Shown here: in pieces, positions 8,235-15,766 of the stretch
Numbering within the stretch: position 1 is the first letter of the stretch
How the letters are laid out: each line of letters starts with the position of its first letter
NCBI RefSeq assembly: GCF_003994855.1
Contig: NZ_CP034142.1
Span: 2,976,001-3,040,000, forward strand
DNA length: 64,000 nt
Direction: 5' to 3'
Source of the DNA: Marinobacter sp. NP-4(2019)
GTDB lineage: Bacteria; Pseudomonadota; Gammaproteobacteria; Pseudomonadales; Oleiphilaceae
Program-made: the position numbers and the translations under genes
The notes under the pieces: generated by a model
Database searches by the model: none
What the model was told of the DNA's origin: nothing
The model's input: only the letters and a program-made list of their open reading frames with translations

Positions 8235-10235
8235 ATGCACGCACAGCATCACATTCAGGTATCCGATTCCCGGCAGGCGCATGTTGCCCGGCTGGTACTG
8301 CAGGCAAACCTTGCCTACGGTGAATCCAACAGCCCGTCGGGGTCGTTTGTTCAACGGCTGAAGGCGAGGCAGGAGTGCCGGGGCTATCTGACCGAGGCGC
8401 TTGAACTGGAGCCGGAGAATGCGAGTGCACTGGGACTGCTGGGCAGGGTAGAGCTGGACGACGGCCAGCTTGAAAAAGCCCACGCGCTGTTCAACGCCAG
8501 CCTGAGCCAGCAACCGGACCAGGCGCAGCAGTACACCAATTTGGGTTACTGGGCGATGAAGAGTGAACGCCCGGCCCTGGCGGAGCAGTATTTCCTGCAG
8601 GCCCTGGACATCGACCGGCAATCCGCCGCCGCTTTTTGTGGTGTGGCCCACGCCAAACGCCTTCAGGGCCAGTTTGATGTGGCCTACCTGCACTACCGCA
8701 AACTGCTGGAAACCGGCGCCCAATGGGATTCCGTTTACAGCGGCATGCTCACCTGCGCCGAACACCTGGACGTACAGAAGGCAGACACCGCCCTGGCGCA
8801 GGATGCCATAGCCCTGCTCAGCAGGGACGGCCTGCCCCATCAGGAAATCGGCCGCTTCGTGGGGGCCATCATCCACCAGCAATACGACCTGGATAACCCC
8901 CAGGCGCAGGTATTCCTGGACGCCGCCAGCGAAGACGAACTGCTGATCCTGGCCCTGGAAAAAACCCTGATGCCAAATCCCGCCGTGGAAGAGCTGGTCA
9001 CCCTGCTCCGCCGCGCAATTACCGCCGAAGTAGCGCAAACCGTTCAACTGCGGGACGAACTCCAGCCGCTGACCCTGGCGATTGCCCGCTACGTGGACCG
9101 CACCGGCTATGCTCTTGCAGCGGAAGAAGACGAAGATCGCCTGATCAGCGCCATCAACGACAGCATCAGCGCGCAGTTGGTGATGGGCGAACCTCAGGAT
9201 GCCATGATGGCCTCACTGATGCTTAGCGCCATGTACGGCGCCCTGTTCCACCAGGAGTTTGCGGTACACCTGGGCCAATGGAACCTGGTGGATTGGCCGC
9301 TGGCCCTGCAGCCGGTGCTGGCCGCCAGCTACTATGATCGCGCCACGGAAGAAGCCATCAAACAGAATTTCGATGAGAAAGCCGAAGAGCTGTGCCTGGC
9401 CAAAGCCGACGTGCCCCAGGCCTGGCCCAGTTGGTCCACACTGGCCTACCGCTCCAAAAGCAGCCTGAAAACGCTGATGGCGGAAGACCTGAAGCTGCCG
9501 GTGGACCACCTATCCGCCACCATGCGCATCATGGTCTGCGGCGCCCAGTCCGGCCAGCGCGCCATGGAACTGGCCCACTACCTGGACGATGTGGAAGTCA
9601 TCGCCATGGACGAATCCCTGGCCAACATCGCCAAGGCCACCCGCATGGCCGACGACATGGGCATCAACAACATCGTCTTCTGGCCCTGGTCCATCGCCCA
9701 GCGCTTCGTGGCCGATGGCCACAAAGTACACTGGGTGGAAGTCGGCCGCCTGCCCTCCTCCGCATTGACTGTCGTCTCTCTGGCCGCGCTGGTCAGCTCC
9801 GCGACAGAGAATGGCGCGGTGCTACACATGCACACCGCCGTGGAAGAACAGAGCGAAGGCGACCGCCACATCCGCAACCTGATCAGCCACCACAAACTGG
9901 CACCCACCCGCACCACCCTGCGCCAGCTCCGCCGCCTGGTGCTGACCAACAAACAGGACGCCATCTGGCAATCCCTGCTGAAGGAAGACGACTTCTACTC
10001 CCTGGGCGGCTGCCGCGACCGCTGGTTCCAGCCCCAGGATGTGCACCAGCTCAAGGAACTGATGGGCATGGTGAGCAACGAAGTAGAGTGGAAACTGGTC
10101 AAAGCCAGGGATACGGACGGGCACACTCTTGCGACCGGACCGGTGCAGCAGCAGATTCAGGCTGAGGCGCTGGGGAGTGAGGTGCAGAGTTTGATGGGGC
10201 AGGGTTTGAGTGTTTATTTTGTGAAGCGGCGGTGA
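8235..10235 (+). CDS. TPR-repeat protein with C-terminal SAM-methyltransferase-like domain
   Basis: A 666-residue cytoplasmic protein without a signal peptide. The first third holds tetratricopeptide-like helical repeats, for example EPENASALGLLGRVELDDG and QPDQAQQYTNLGYWAMKSE. From about residue 425 it resembles a class I methyltransferase: IMVCGAQSGQRAMELA (about 432-447) fits the SAM-binding motif I, followed by an acidic strand end in VIAMDESLANIAKA. It starts 41 bases after fliC with an AAGAGGTG ribosome site and is probably cotranscribed with it. Position suggests a role in flagellin modification, chaperoning or methylation. I do not recognise a named orthologue; the methyl acceptor is unknown and the domain call rests on motif reading. 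Confidence 0.75.
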   Translation: MHAQHHIQVSDSRQAHVARLVLQANLAYGESNSPSGSFVQRLKARQECRGYLTEALELEPENASALGLLGRVELDDGQLEKAHALFNASLSQQPDQAQQYTNLGYWAMKSERPALAEQYFLQALDIDRQSAAAFCGVAHAKRLQGQFDVAYLHYRKLLETGAQWDSVYSGMLTCAEHLDVQKADTALAQDAIALLSRDGLPHQEIGRFVGAIIHQQYDLDNPQAQVFLDAASEDELLILALEKTLMPNPAVEELVTLLRRAITAEVAQTVQLRDELQPLTLAIARYVDRTGYALAAEEDEDRLISAINDSISAQLVMGEPQDAMMASLMLSAMYGALFHQEFAVHLGQWNLVDWPLALQPVLAASYYDRATEEAIKQNFDEKAEELCLAKADVPQAWPSWSTLAYRSKSSLKTLMAEDLKLPVDHLSATMRIMVCGAQSGQRAMELAHYLDDVEVIAMDESLANIAKATRMADDMGINNIVFWPWSIAQRFVADGHKVHWVEVGRLPSSALTVVSLAALVSSATENGAVLHMHTAVEEQSEGDRHIRNLISHHKLAPTRTTLRQLRRLVLTNKQDAIWQSLLKEDDFYSLGGCRDRWFQPQDVHQLKELMGMVSNEVEWKLVKARDTDGHTLATGPVQQQIQAEALGSEVQSLMGQGLSVYFVKRR

Positions 10236-10236
10236 T

Positions 10237-10258
10237 GATAGCCAATGATTTGGCTATC
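10237..10258 (+). terminator. Perfect 9-bp hairpin just after the TPR gene
   Basis: GATAGCCAA and TTGGCTATC form a perfect nine-base stem around a TGAT loop, starting one base after the stop codon. It lacks a following T-run and runs into C-rich repeat DNA, so it may act as an mRNA 3'-end stabiliser or a weak terminator rather than a classical rho-independent one. Confidence 0.4.
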
Positions 10259-10403
10259 CCCCTCTCCGATACGTCGGACCGCCCTGGCCCCTCTCCCGCA
10301 AGGGGAGAGGGGAATGTACGTCGACACGATTGGGTGTCACTCGCGTAACTTTCCCCATGAGCTCCCCTCTCCCCTTGCGGGAGAGGGGCCGGGGGAGAGG
10401 GGG
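10258..10403. repeat. Paired GC-rich palindromic repeat block (left of DUF559 gene)
   Basis: Two copies of a palindrome face each other. The first, at 10288-10312, reads CCCCTCTCCCGC then AAGGGGAGAGGGG. The second, at 10362-10403, is its inverse with an added GGGGGAGAGGGGGC tail. About 50 bases of ordinary sequence separate them. Each can fold into a strong hairpin. The same layout recurs at 10887-11004 and, modified, at 13700-13910. Confidence 0.8.
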
Positions 10404-10409
10404 CAACCT

Positions 10410-10838
10410 CTAACGCCCCCACGCCTCATCTTCCTCTTCCTTGAGCCAATCTTCTGCCAGAGCAGATTCCGCAGCTTCCAGAACCTCTTCGGGGCAAACA
10501 CTTCCATCACGCTCTGTCACCGTGTCGTATATCACTGACAAGACCACCTCTATCTGCTGCAAAATTTCGTGATTCCAAAACCTGAGAACCTTGTAGCCCT
10601 GCGACTGCATCCAATCGTCACGCTTTCTGTCGCTCTCCGAATCATTGTGTTGCCCACCATCAGCTTCGACGACTACCCGCGAACCGAAGTGCACAAAATC
10701 CACGATGTAAGGCCCGAGGGGCTGTTGGCGCCTGAAGCGTATTCCATTGAGCCGGTAGGCTCTGAGGTGGTACCAGAGGTGGTTTTCCGCCTGCGTCATG
10801 TTGCGGCGGAGGTGTTTGGCGAAGGTCCTTTGTTTCAT
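10410..10838 (-). CDS. DUF559 endonuclease-like protein
   Basis: A 142-residue protein of the DUF559 family, related to very-short-patch-repair (Vsr-like) endonucleases of the PD-(D/E)xK fold. Visible core motifs are RRNMTQAENHLWYHLR (about 11-26), RQQPLGPYIVDFVHF with the metal-binding aspartate, VVVEADGGQH, and KVLRFWNHEIL. A C-terminal acidic tail (EEEDEAWGR) is present. It stands alone, in the opposite direction to fliC and flanked on both sides by paired GC-rich palindromes. Function in this family is not established; DNA nicking or cleavage is inferred. It may be linked to spread of the flanking repeats (see findings). Confidence 0.85.
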   Translation of the reverse strand: MKQRTFAKHLRRNMTQAENHLWYHLRAYRLNGIRFRRQQPLGPYIVDFVHFGSRVVVEADGGQHNDSESDRKRDDWMQSQGYKVLRFWNHEILQQIEVVLSVIYDTVTERDGSVCPEEVLEAAESALAEDWLKEEEDEAWGR

Positions 10839-10886
10839 GAGTCTTCCCTGGTTTGTAGAGGGCTTCTTGCCCTTCCTCTTGTCTTC

Positions 10887-11004
10887 CCCCTCTCCCCAAC
10901 CCCTCTCCCGCCAGGGGAGAGGGGCTTTAACGGTGCCACCCGCTTATTCCTGACCCATAAGCTCCCCTCCCCCCTGGCGGGGGAGGGGTCGGGGGAGAGG
11001 GGGC
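10887..11004. repeat. Paired GC-rich palindromic repeat block (right of DUF559 gene)
   Basis: Copy one (10887-10924) reads CCCCCTCTCCCC, AA, then CCCCTCTCCCGCC and AGGGGAGAGGGG. Copy two (10961-11004) is the inverse: CTCCCCTCCCCCCTGGCGG, GGGAGGGG and a GGGGGAGAGGGGGC tail. About 36 bases separate them. Together with the left block it brackets the DUF559 gene almost symmetrically. Confidence 0.8.
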
Positions 11005-11043
11005 GTTTCAAAAGCGGCAGCTCCCCCAGAGCTGCCATCCTTA

Positions 11044-12492
11044 TCAAACATAAGGAATCAACGACTCCCCATACAAATGCAAATCCTCCAGAATCTGCTG
11101 CTTCTTCGGCGTCAAATCCGGATCTGCCGCCAAGCGCTGCAATTCCTGCCCATAAGCCTCCAGCGACCGCCAGCCCTTCTTGGGCTGCATCAACCTCTGG
11201 CTGCGAAACATCTCCCAACGCTCCATTTCCTCGCCGATCAGAGTGCTGGGGTAGTTCCTCGCACGGTAGCGGAACAGCATTTCCTGAAGCCGCTCGTCTT
11301 CAAAGCGAACATCCAGTTCACCCAGATTCTCCACCGGCTGCTCCAGCACCCAGTTCAGTTTCTCGCGGTCGGTTTTGCTGATAAAACCACCGGCATAAAG
11401 CTGTTCATCCGGGTCGGTCAGGTCACTGCCGTTGAAATCCTGGTTGAAGGCGTCGGCAATGCGGGCAGGAAGATCCGGTGCCTGGCGCAGCAGAGCCAGG
11501 TTGGCCCTTAGCTGCTCACCATCCAGCGCCAGCTCTTCCAGGCGTTCCGGCGAGAGCGTGGAGAGCATATTGGCGGGCGCCAGCACCGGGCATTTGTTCA
11601 GTTGAACACCCTTCAGCGCAAACCGACTTTTGCCCTCCCCCAATTCCGCCTGGGAGGTAAACACCCGCTCACGAATCTGATCAGCGGTGGCGTTGATCAG
11701 CTCGCTGGGATCTTCCCGCAGGTCATAAACAATCACCAGATTCTTGTTGGTGGGGTGTTCCGCCACCGGGGCCACCATGGCGCAGCAGCCTCGTGAGGCG
11801 GGATACTTGGCGGAGATGTGGAACACCGGCTTCATGGACGCAGTATCCAGCATTGCCCGGGCGGAGTGCTTGTCCTTGTTGTTCAACACGAAATCGAACA
11901 ATTTGGGCTGTTTTTCCTTGATCAGCTTCGCCACCGCAATGGTCGCTTCCACATCCGACATGGCATCATGAGCTGCTTCGTGGCTAATGCCGTTGGCGAC
12001 TGTCAACTCTTCCAGGCGGAAACTCGGACTGCCGTCTTCCTTGCGGGGCCAGTTGATGCCCTCCGGGCGCAAGGCATAGGTCAGCCGCACCATGTCGATG
12101 ATGTCCCAGCGGGAATTGCCGTTCTGCCACTCCCGGGCATAGGGGTCGCGCAGGTTGCGGTACAGGGTGTTTCGGGTCACCTCATCGTCAAAACGCAGGC
12201 TGTTATAGCCCACCACGCAGGTGCCCGGCTGGCTGAAGGCCTCGTTGATCTGCGCGATGAATTCCGCTTCCGGGTACCCCTCCTCCATCGCCTTCTGGGG
12301 CGTGATGCCGGTAATCAGGCAGGCCTCGGGTGAAGGCAGGTAATCGTCCGTCGGCTTGCAGTAGATCACCAGCGGGTCTTCGATAATGTTCAAATCGGTG
12401 TCCGTACGCACACCGGCAAACTGCGAGGGTCGGTCATGGACTGGGTCCACGCCAAAGGTTTCATAGTCATGCCAGTAGAAAGAACGGATCAC
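11044..12492 (-). CDS. sbcB: Exodeoxyribonuclease I
   Basis: Single-strand DNA 3'-5' exonuclease acting in recombination and mismatch repair. The 482-residue protein has the DEDDh exonuclease core: FYWHDYETFG (5-14) with the first catalytic Asp and Glu, VVGYNSLRFDDEVTRNTLYRN, and EAAHDAMSDVEATIAVAKL with the catalytic His and Asp. NSRWDIIDMVRLTYALRPEGINWP matches the family closely, and SH3-like and helical C-terminal parts follow. An upstream in-frame extension exists to 12549. I chose GTG at 12492 because AGGAG lies eight bases upstream and the conserved sequence begins there. No operon partners are evident. Confidence 0.93.
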   Translation of the reverse strand: MIRSFYWHDYETFGVDPVHDRPSQFAGVRTDTDLNIIEDPLVIYCKPTDDYLPSPEACLITGITPQKAMEEGYPEAEFIAQINEAFSQPGTCVVGYNSLRFDDEVTRNTLYRNLRDPYAREWQNGNSRWDIIDMVRLTYALRPEGINWPRKEDGSPSFRLEELTVANGISHEAAHDAMSDVEATIAVAKLIKEKQPKLFDFVLNNKDKHSARAMLDTASMKPVFHISAKYPASRGCCAMVAPVAEHPTNKNLVIVYDLREDPSELINATADQIRERVFTSQAELGEGKSRFALKGVQLNKCPVLAPANMLSTLSPERLEELALDGEQLRANLALLRQAPDLPARIADAFNQDFNGSDLTDPDEQLYAGGFISKTDREKLNWVLEQPVENLGELDVRFEDERLQEMLFRYRARNYPSTLIGEEMERWEMFRSQRLMQPKKGWRSLEAYGQELQRLAADPDLTPKKQQILEDLHLYGESLIPYV

Positions 12493-12549
12493 CGAAAGGA
12501 CTCCTGCGTTGCGTTTATAAACCGAACGCAGTGTAGTGTAATCCGGCAA

Positions 12550-13419
12550 TCAAAACATCCCGGTACCACGATCTACGTAATGGGTCCGCTCCCGCGGAAC
12601 CCCATTCTCAAACACCTGCCTATCCAGCGTCATACTGGTCGGCAGATTAAGAAACACCCCCTTGGCGGCCTCAATCACATTGCCGCCCTCGGGGCTCTGC
12701 CAGTTCACCCCCTCTCGCTGGAACGACAGGAAGAAATCATTGGTGAATTCCGTTGTGTCCCCTTCACCGGCTTCACCAATATCCAGGGAGCGGAGATAGC
12801 TCAGAGGCGCGCACTGCACACCGGCACTGCAGTCGGTGGTATCGCCAGCAAGTCCGAAATGGCTCGCCCGATACTGGGTGGCGTTGGTATTGGCATCAAA
12901 TAAGGTCGCGGCGGTGGGATTGCCGTCGGCGTCTTTAATCTGAAGGCCAATATGGCCGCTGAAGGATGTCATATCCGCAGACAATGTGCCCCGGGCCTGC
13001 TTGAAGCCCATCCGGAAACCCGCCAGCTCATCCCCCACTTCCGCCAGCTCGATATAAGGCTTCAATCCCACAAAGGGCACCACCTCATCCACGGCGTAGG
13101 TGTTGCCATCAATCTGCACGCGGGTCTCGTCCCTGGAGATATGGCCCAGTGCGACATCCGTCGCCTGGAAATCAGCGCCGCCGTCGATACTGCCCAACGT
13201 CAGATTGTCCGCATTGACCCGGGTTTCCGCATCAATGTTCAGCGACATACGGGTGAACTGGTGAGCTCCGTCATCCAGGTTCTCGATTGTCATCAAGCCC
13301 TGCCCCTGCACCTCACTCATTTCCTGATCGGAAATGGGCTCAAGCTCGGCCTGGGCAACGGGCGCAATACCCAGGCAAACCAGTGCGAGGACAGCGTATC
13401 CATACGCATCCTGTTTCAT
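12550..13419 (-). CDS. Exported protein of unknown function (DUF6160-like N-terminus)
   Basis: A 289-residue protein with a Sec signal peptide: hydrophobic YAVLALVCLGIAPVAQA ending in a likely AQA cleavage site at 24/25. The mature N-terminus LEPISDQEMSEVQGQG resembles a motif in small families of secreted or envelope proteins in Marinobacter and relatives. The rest is rich in Asp, Gly, Thr and Asn with alternating polar pattern, suggesting an all-beta periplasmic or surface protein. Two cysteines (DCSAGVQC) could form a disulfide. It is unlinked to its neighbours by function. Activity unknown; the DUF6160 name is from memory of the N-terminal motif. Confidence 0.7.
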   Translation of the reverse strand: MKQDAYGYAVLALVCLGIAPVAQAELEPISDQEMSEVQGQGLMTIENLDDGAHQFTRMSLNIDAETRVNADNLTLGSIDGGADFQATDVALGHISRDETRVQIDGNTYAVDEVVPFVGLKPYIELAEVGDELAGFRMGFKQARGTLSADMTSFSGHIGLQIKDADGNPTAATLFDANTNATQYRASHFGLAGDTTDCSAGVQCAPLSYLRSLDIGEAGEGDTTEFTNDFFLSFQREGVNWQSPEGGNVIEAAKGVFLNLPTSMTLDRQVFENGVPRERTHYVDRGTGMF

Positions 13420-13699
13420 TGTGTTGTGTCTCTGATTAGTGTCTATGAGCCTGCTACTGCATTTCCGACGCCCGGCTCACTGTCTGCGGTGTTATTGGTA
13501 TTTGTACCCGCTTGGACAGGCGGCACTATTTATAATGTTTTTTTTACAATGCTTTTTATTTGTAATGTTTTGTATCTGATTGGCCGCAAATGCACTATAG
13601 CCCAGGCATTGAAGCCAATAGAGTGAGCGGGTTCACATAGGGGGATGACGGGGGATTAAAGAGGGTGGGAGTTTGATGTGGGTCACAGATGGGGTGGCT
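13420..13699. other. Gene-free AT-rich intergenic stretch
   Basis: No convincing gene on either strand. It must hold the promoter of the leftward exported-protein gene. It contains T-rich runs, for example around 13530-13570, with repeated AATGTTTT-like words. No clear operator or terminator is seen. Confidence 0.5.
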
Positions 13700-13910
13700 T
13701 GCCCCCTCTCCCCTGGCCCCTCTCCCGCGAGGGGAGAGGGGAATACTACGCCAAAGTTTCGGAGTACTTAGCCCCTCTCCCCTGAGAGGGGAATACTACG
13801 CCAAAGTTTCGGAGTACTTAGCCCCTCTCCCCTGAGAGGGGAATACTACGCCGAAGTTTCGGAGTACTTAGCCCCTCTCCCCTGGCGGGAGAGGGGTTGG
13901 GGAGAGGGGG
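13700..13910. repeat. 50-bp tandem repeat built on the GC-rich palindrome
   Basis: The segment beginning GAATACTACGCCAAAGTTTC recurs at 13741, 13791 and 13841, exactly 50 bases apart. Units one and two are identical. Unit three has one A-to-G change and diverges at its end. Each unit contains an imperfect inverted repeat (AGTACT...AGTATT type) plus the CCCCTCTCCCC/GAGAGGGG palindrome shared with the blocks near the DUF559 gene. It lies just downstream of mvaT. Confidence 0.85.
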
Positions 13911-13931
13911 AGAGGGGGAGAGGAAAGTACC

Positions 13932-14300
13932 TCAGTCCTGCTGCCAGCTCTGCACAGCTTCCTTACCGTACTTCTCACGCCACTCGTTCAGAGTCTTGTG
14001 ATTACCGCCACGGGTCTTGACCACTTCACCGGTGTGCGGGTTCTTGTACGTCTTCATCGGGCGCTTGGGACGGGAACCAGCAGCGGTATCGACCTTGCCA
14101 CCGGCAACAGACGGATCAATCGCACCCAGAATCTGCAGAACGTCTTTTGGAGACTTGTCATAAGACTTCATCAGCTCACGAACCTTGTTTTCAAACTCCA
14201 GTTCGCGTTTCAGTGCCTGATCCTGCTCCAGTTGAGCCAGTTCGGCGGAAAGCTTTTCCATAAGCTGCTTTTTCTGGTAGTAATCGTTGATCTTTGCCAT
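13932..14300 (-). CDS. mvaT: MvaT-type H-NS-family xenogeneic silencer
   Basis: Nucleoid-associated protein that coats AT-rich DNA and represses acquired genes. The 122-residue product has an N-terminal oligomerisation coiled coil (about 8-60; ELEFENKVRELM) and a C-terminal DNA-binding domain with YKNPHTGEVVKTRGGNHKTL (85-104). Arg80, Gly99 and Asn100 fall where the AT-pincer residues of Pseudomonas MvaT are known. Length and layout match that family. The gene lies at the end of the large glycan locus, whose inner genes are visibly AT-rich and are plausible targets. Upstream sequence is AT-rich, consistent with autoregulation. Confidence 0.93.
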   Translation of the reverse strand: MAKINDYYQKKQLMEKLSAELAQLEQDQALKRELEFENKVRELMKSYDKSPKDVLQILGAIDPSVAGGKVDTAAGSRPKRPMKTYKNPHTGEVVKTRGGNHKTLNEWREKYGKEAVQSWQQD

Positions 14301-14462
14301 GGATATAAAACCCTTATTCTATCTGATGGTTTTAATAAAACTCAGTGGCGCTCTAAATCATGGATAATCAAAAGAGCGGAGATGAGCAAAAGCCGTATAA
14401 ATAGTAATAGATAACTTGATAAAGGGCAAAGTAATTTATTTACATACTGGTAATTCGCACAT

Positions 14463-15725
14463 TTAAAGTCGCAAATCCGCCTCACCCAATGGCAACACCC
14501 CTTTGAGATCAAACAAAACACCATTGTCTTTCAGGTAAGCCCGAAGTTCCGAAGATGAAAGCGATGCATATTCACGGTGAGGCACTGCCAGCAATACTGC
14601 ATCATAATCGCCAGCTTTGGGATTATCGATAAGCGACACTCCATATTCATGCTTTGCTTCATCGTTGTCGACCCAGCAATCGGTGATATCCACCTCACAA
14701 CCAAACTCGCGCAACTCTTTAACCACATCAATAACGCGGGTATTGCGTACGTCCGGACAGTTTTCCTTGAATGTAAACCCCATAATCAGAATACGGGATT
14801 TAGCGATCACGTGACCTGTTTTGATCATCGCCTTGACCAACTCGGCGGCAGCATAGGGGCCCATATTGTCGTTTACCCGGCGGCCCGCCAGAATTACCTC
14901 CGGATGATAGCCAATAGCCTGAGCTTTGTGAGTCAGGTAATACGGATCCACCCCAATACAATGGCCACCAACCAGGCCGGGTTTAAACGGGAGAAAATTC
15001 CATTTCGTTCCCGCAGCGGCCAACACTTCATGGGTATCAATCTTCAGACGGGCGAAAATCATCGACAGCTCATTCATCAACGCAATGTTCAAATCGCGCT
15101 GAGTGTTTTCGATCACCTTGGCCGCCTCGGCTACTTTTATTGAACTCGCCTTATGGGTACCGGCAGTAATGATACCGGCATAAAGAGCATCCACTTCGTC
15201 GGTAATTTCTGGCGTGGAACCGGAAGTGACCTTCATAATCGTCGCTACGCGGTGTTCTTTATCGCCAGGGTTGATCCGCTCCGGGCTATAACCGGCATAA
15301 AAATCCTGATTGAACTTCAACCCGGACATTTTCTCCAGAACCGGCACACAGACCTCTTCCGTCGCGCCCGGAAAAACCGTGGATTCGTAAATAACAATAT
15401 CGCCCGGCTTGAGCACCTTTCCCACACTTTCACTGGCACTAATCAACGGCGTCAAATCAGGGGATTTATAATCATCAATCGGTGTCGGAACGGTGACAAT
15501 ATAAATCTGGCAATCACGAATTCCATCCAGCGAATCCGTAAAAGACAAACCAGCAGAAGCCGCCAACTCCTCAGAAGACACCTCCCGGGTTAAATCGACT
15601 CCGTCTTTCAGTTCCGCAATGCGCTTTGCATTGATATCAAAACCAACCACCTCGCGCTTTTCTCCGAAAGCGGCTGCCAATGGCAACCCGACATATCCAA
15701 GGCCGACTACGGCGATCTTTTTCAT
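14463..15725 (-). CDS. tviB: UDP-N-acetylhexosamine 6-dehydrogenase, TviB family (copy 1)
   Basis: Oxidises C6 of UDP-GlcNAc or UDP-GalNAc to the uronic acid using NAD. The 420-residue protein has GLGYVGLPLAAAFGEK (8-23) for NAD, VTVPTPID (77-84), the central AAKVIENTQRDLNIALMNEL, and catalytic Cys256 in VGGHCIGVDPYY. A second copy at 47857-49119 has the same length; my hand count gives 337 of 420 identical positions. This copy has no tviC epimerase beside it and ends the leftward locus. It could supply UDP-GlcNAcA-type sugar or be a duplicated spare. Confidence 0.93.
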   Translation of the reverse strand: MKKIAVVGLGYVGLPLAAAFGEKREVVGFDINAKRIAELKDGVDLTREVSSEELAASAGLSFTDSLDGIRDCQIYIVTVPTPIDDYKSPDLTPLISASESVGKVLKPGDIVIYESTVFPGATEEVCVPVLEKMSGLKFNQDFYAGYSPERINPGDKEHRVATIMKVTSGSTPEITDEVDALYAGIITAGTHKASSIKVAEAAKVIENTQRDLNIALMNELSMIFARLKIDTHEVLAAAGTKWNFLPFKPGLVGGHCIGVDPYYLTHKAQAIGYHPEVILAGRRVNDNMGPYAAAELVKAMIKTGHVIAKSRILIMGFTFKENCPDVRNTRVIDVVKELREFGCEVDITDCWVDNDEAKHEYGVSLIDNPKAGDYDAVLLAVPHREYASLSSSELRAYLKDNGVLFDLKGVLPLGEADLRL

Positions 15726-15766
15726 AATAGAACGAATCCTGTCAGTACTGTGTCTTCAGGGAACGA

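Noticed and set aside
7941..9047. Long minus-strand frame of 368 codons opposite fliC and the TPR gene
   Set aside because: It overlaps two clear plus-strand genes and its product is low-complexity with no family motif; it is a shadow of GC-rich coding DNA.
9392..10165. 257-codon frame in the same strand as the TPR gene but another phase
   Set aside because: Proline, arginine and histidine-rich composition typical of an out-of-phase read of GC-rich DNA.
10237..10258. Classical rho-independent terminator after the TPR gene
   Set aside because: The stem is perfect but no T-run follows; kept only as a low-confidence hairpin.
13741..13890. CRISPR array
   Set aside because: The units are adjacent with no unique spacers, only three copies occur, and no cas gene is near; it is a simple tandem repeat.
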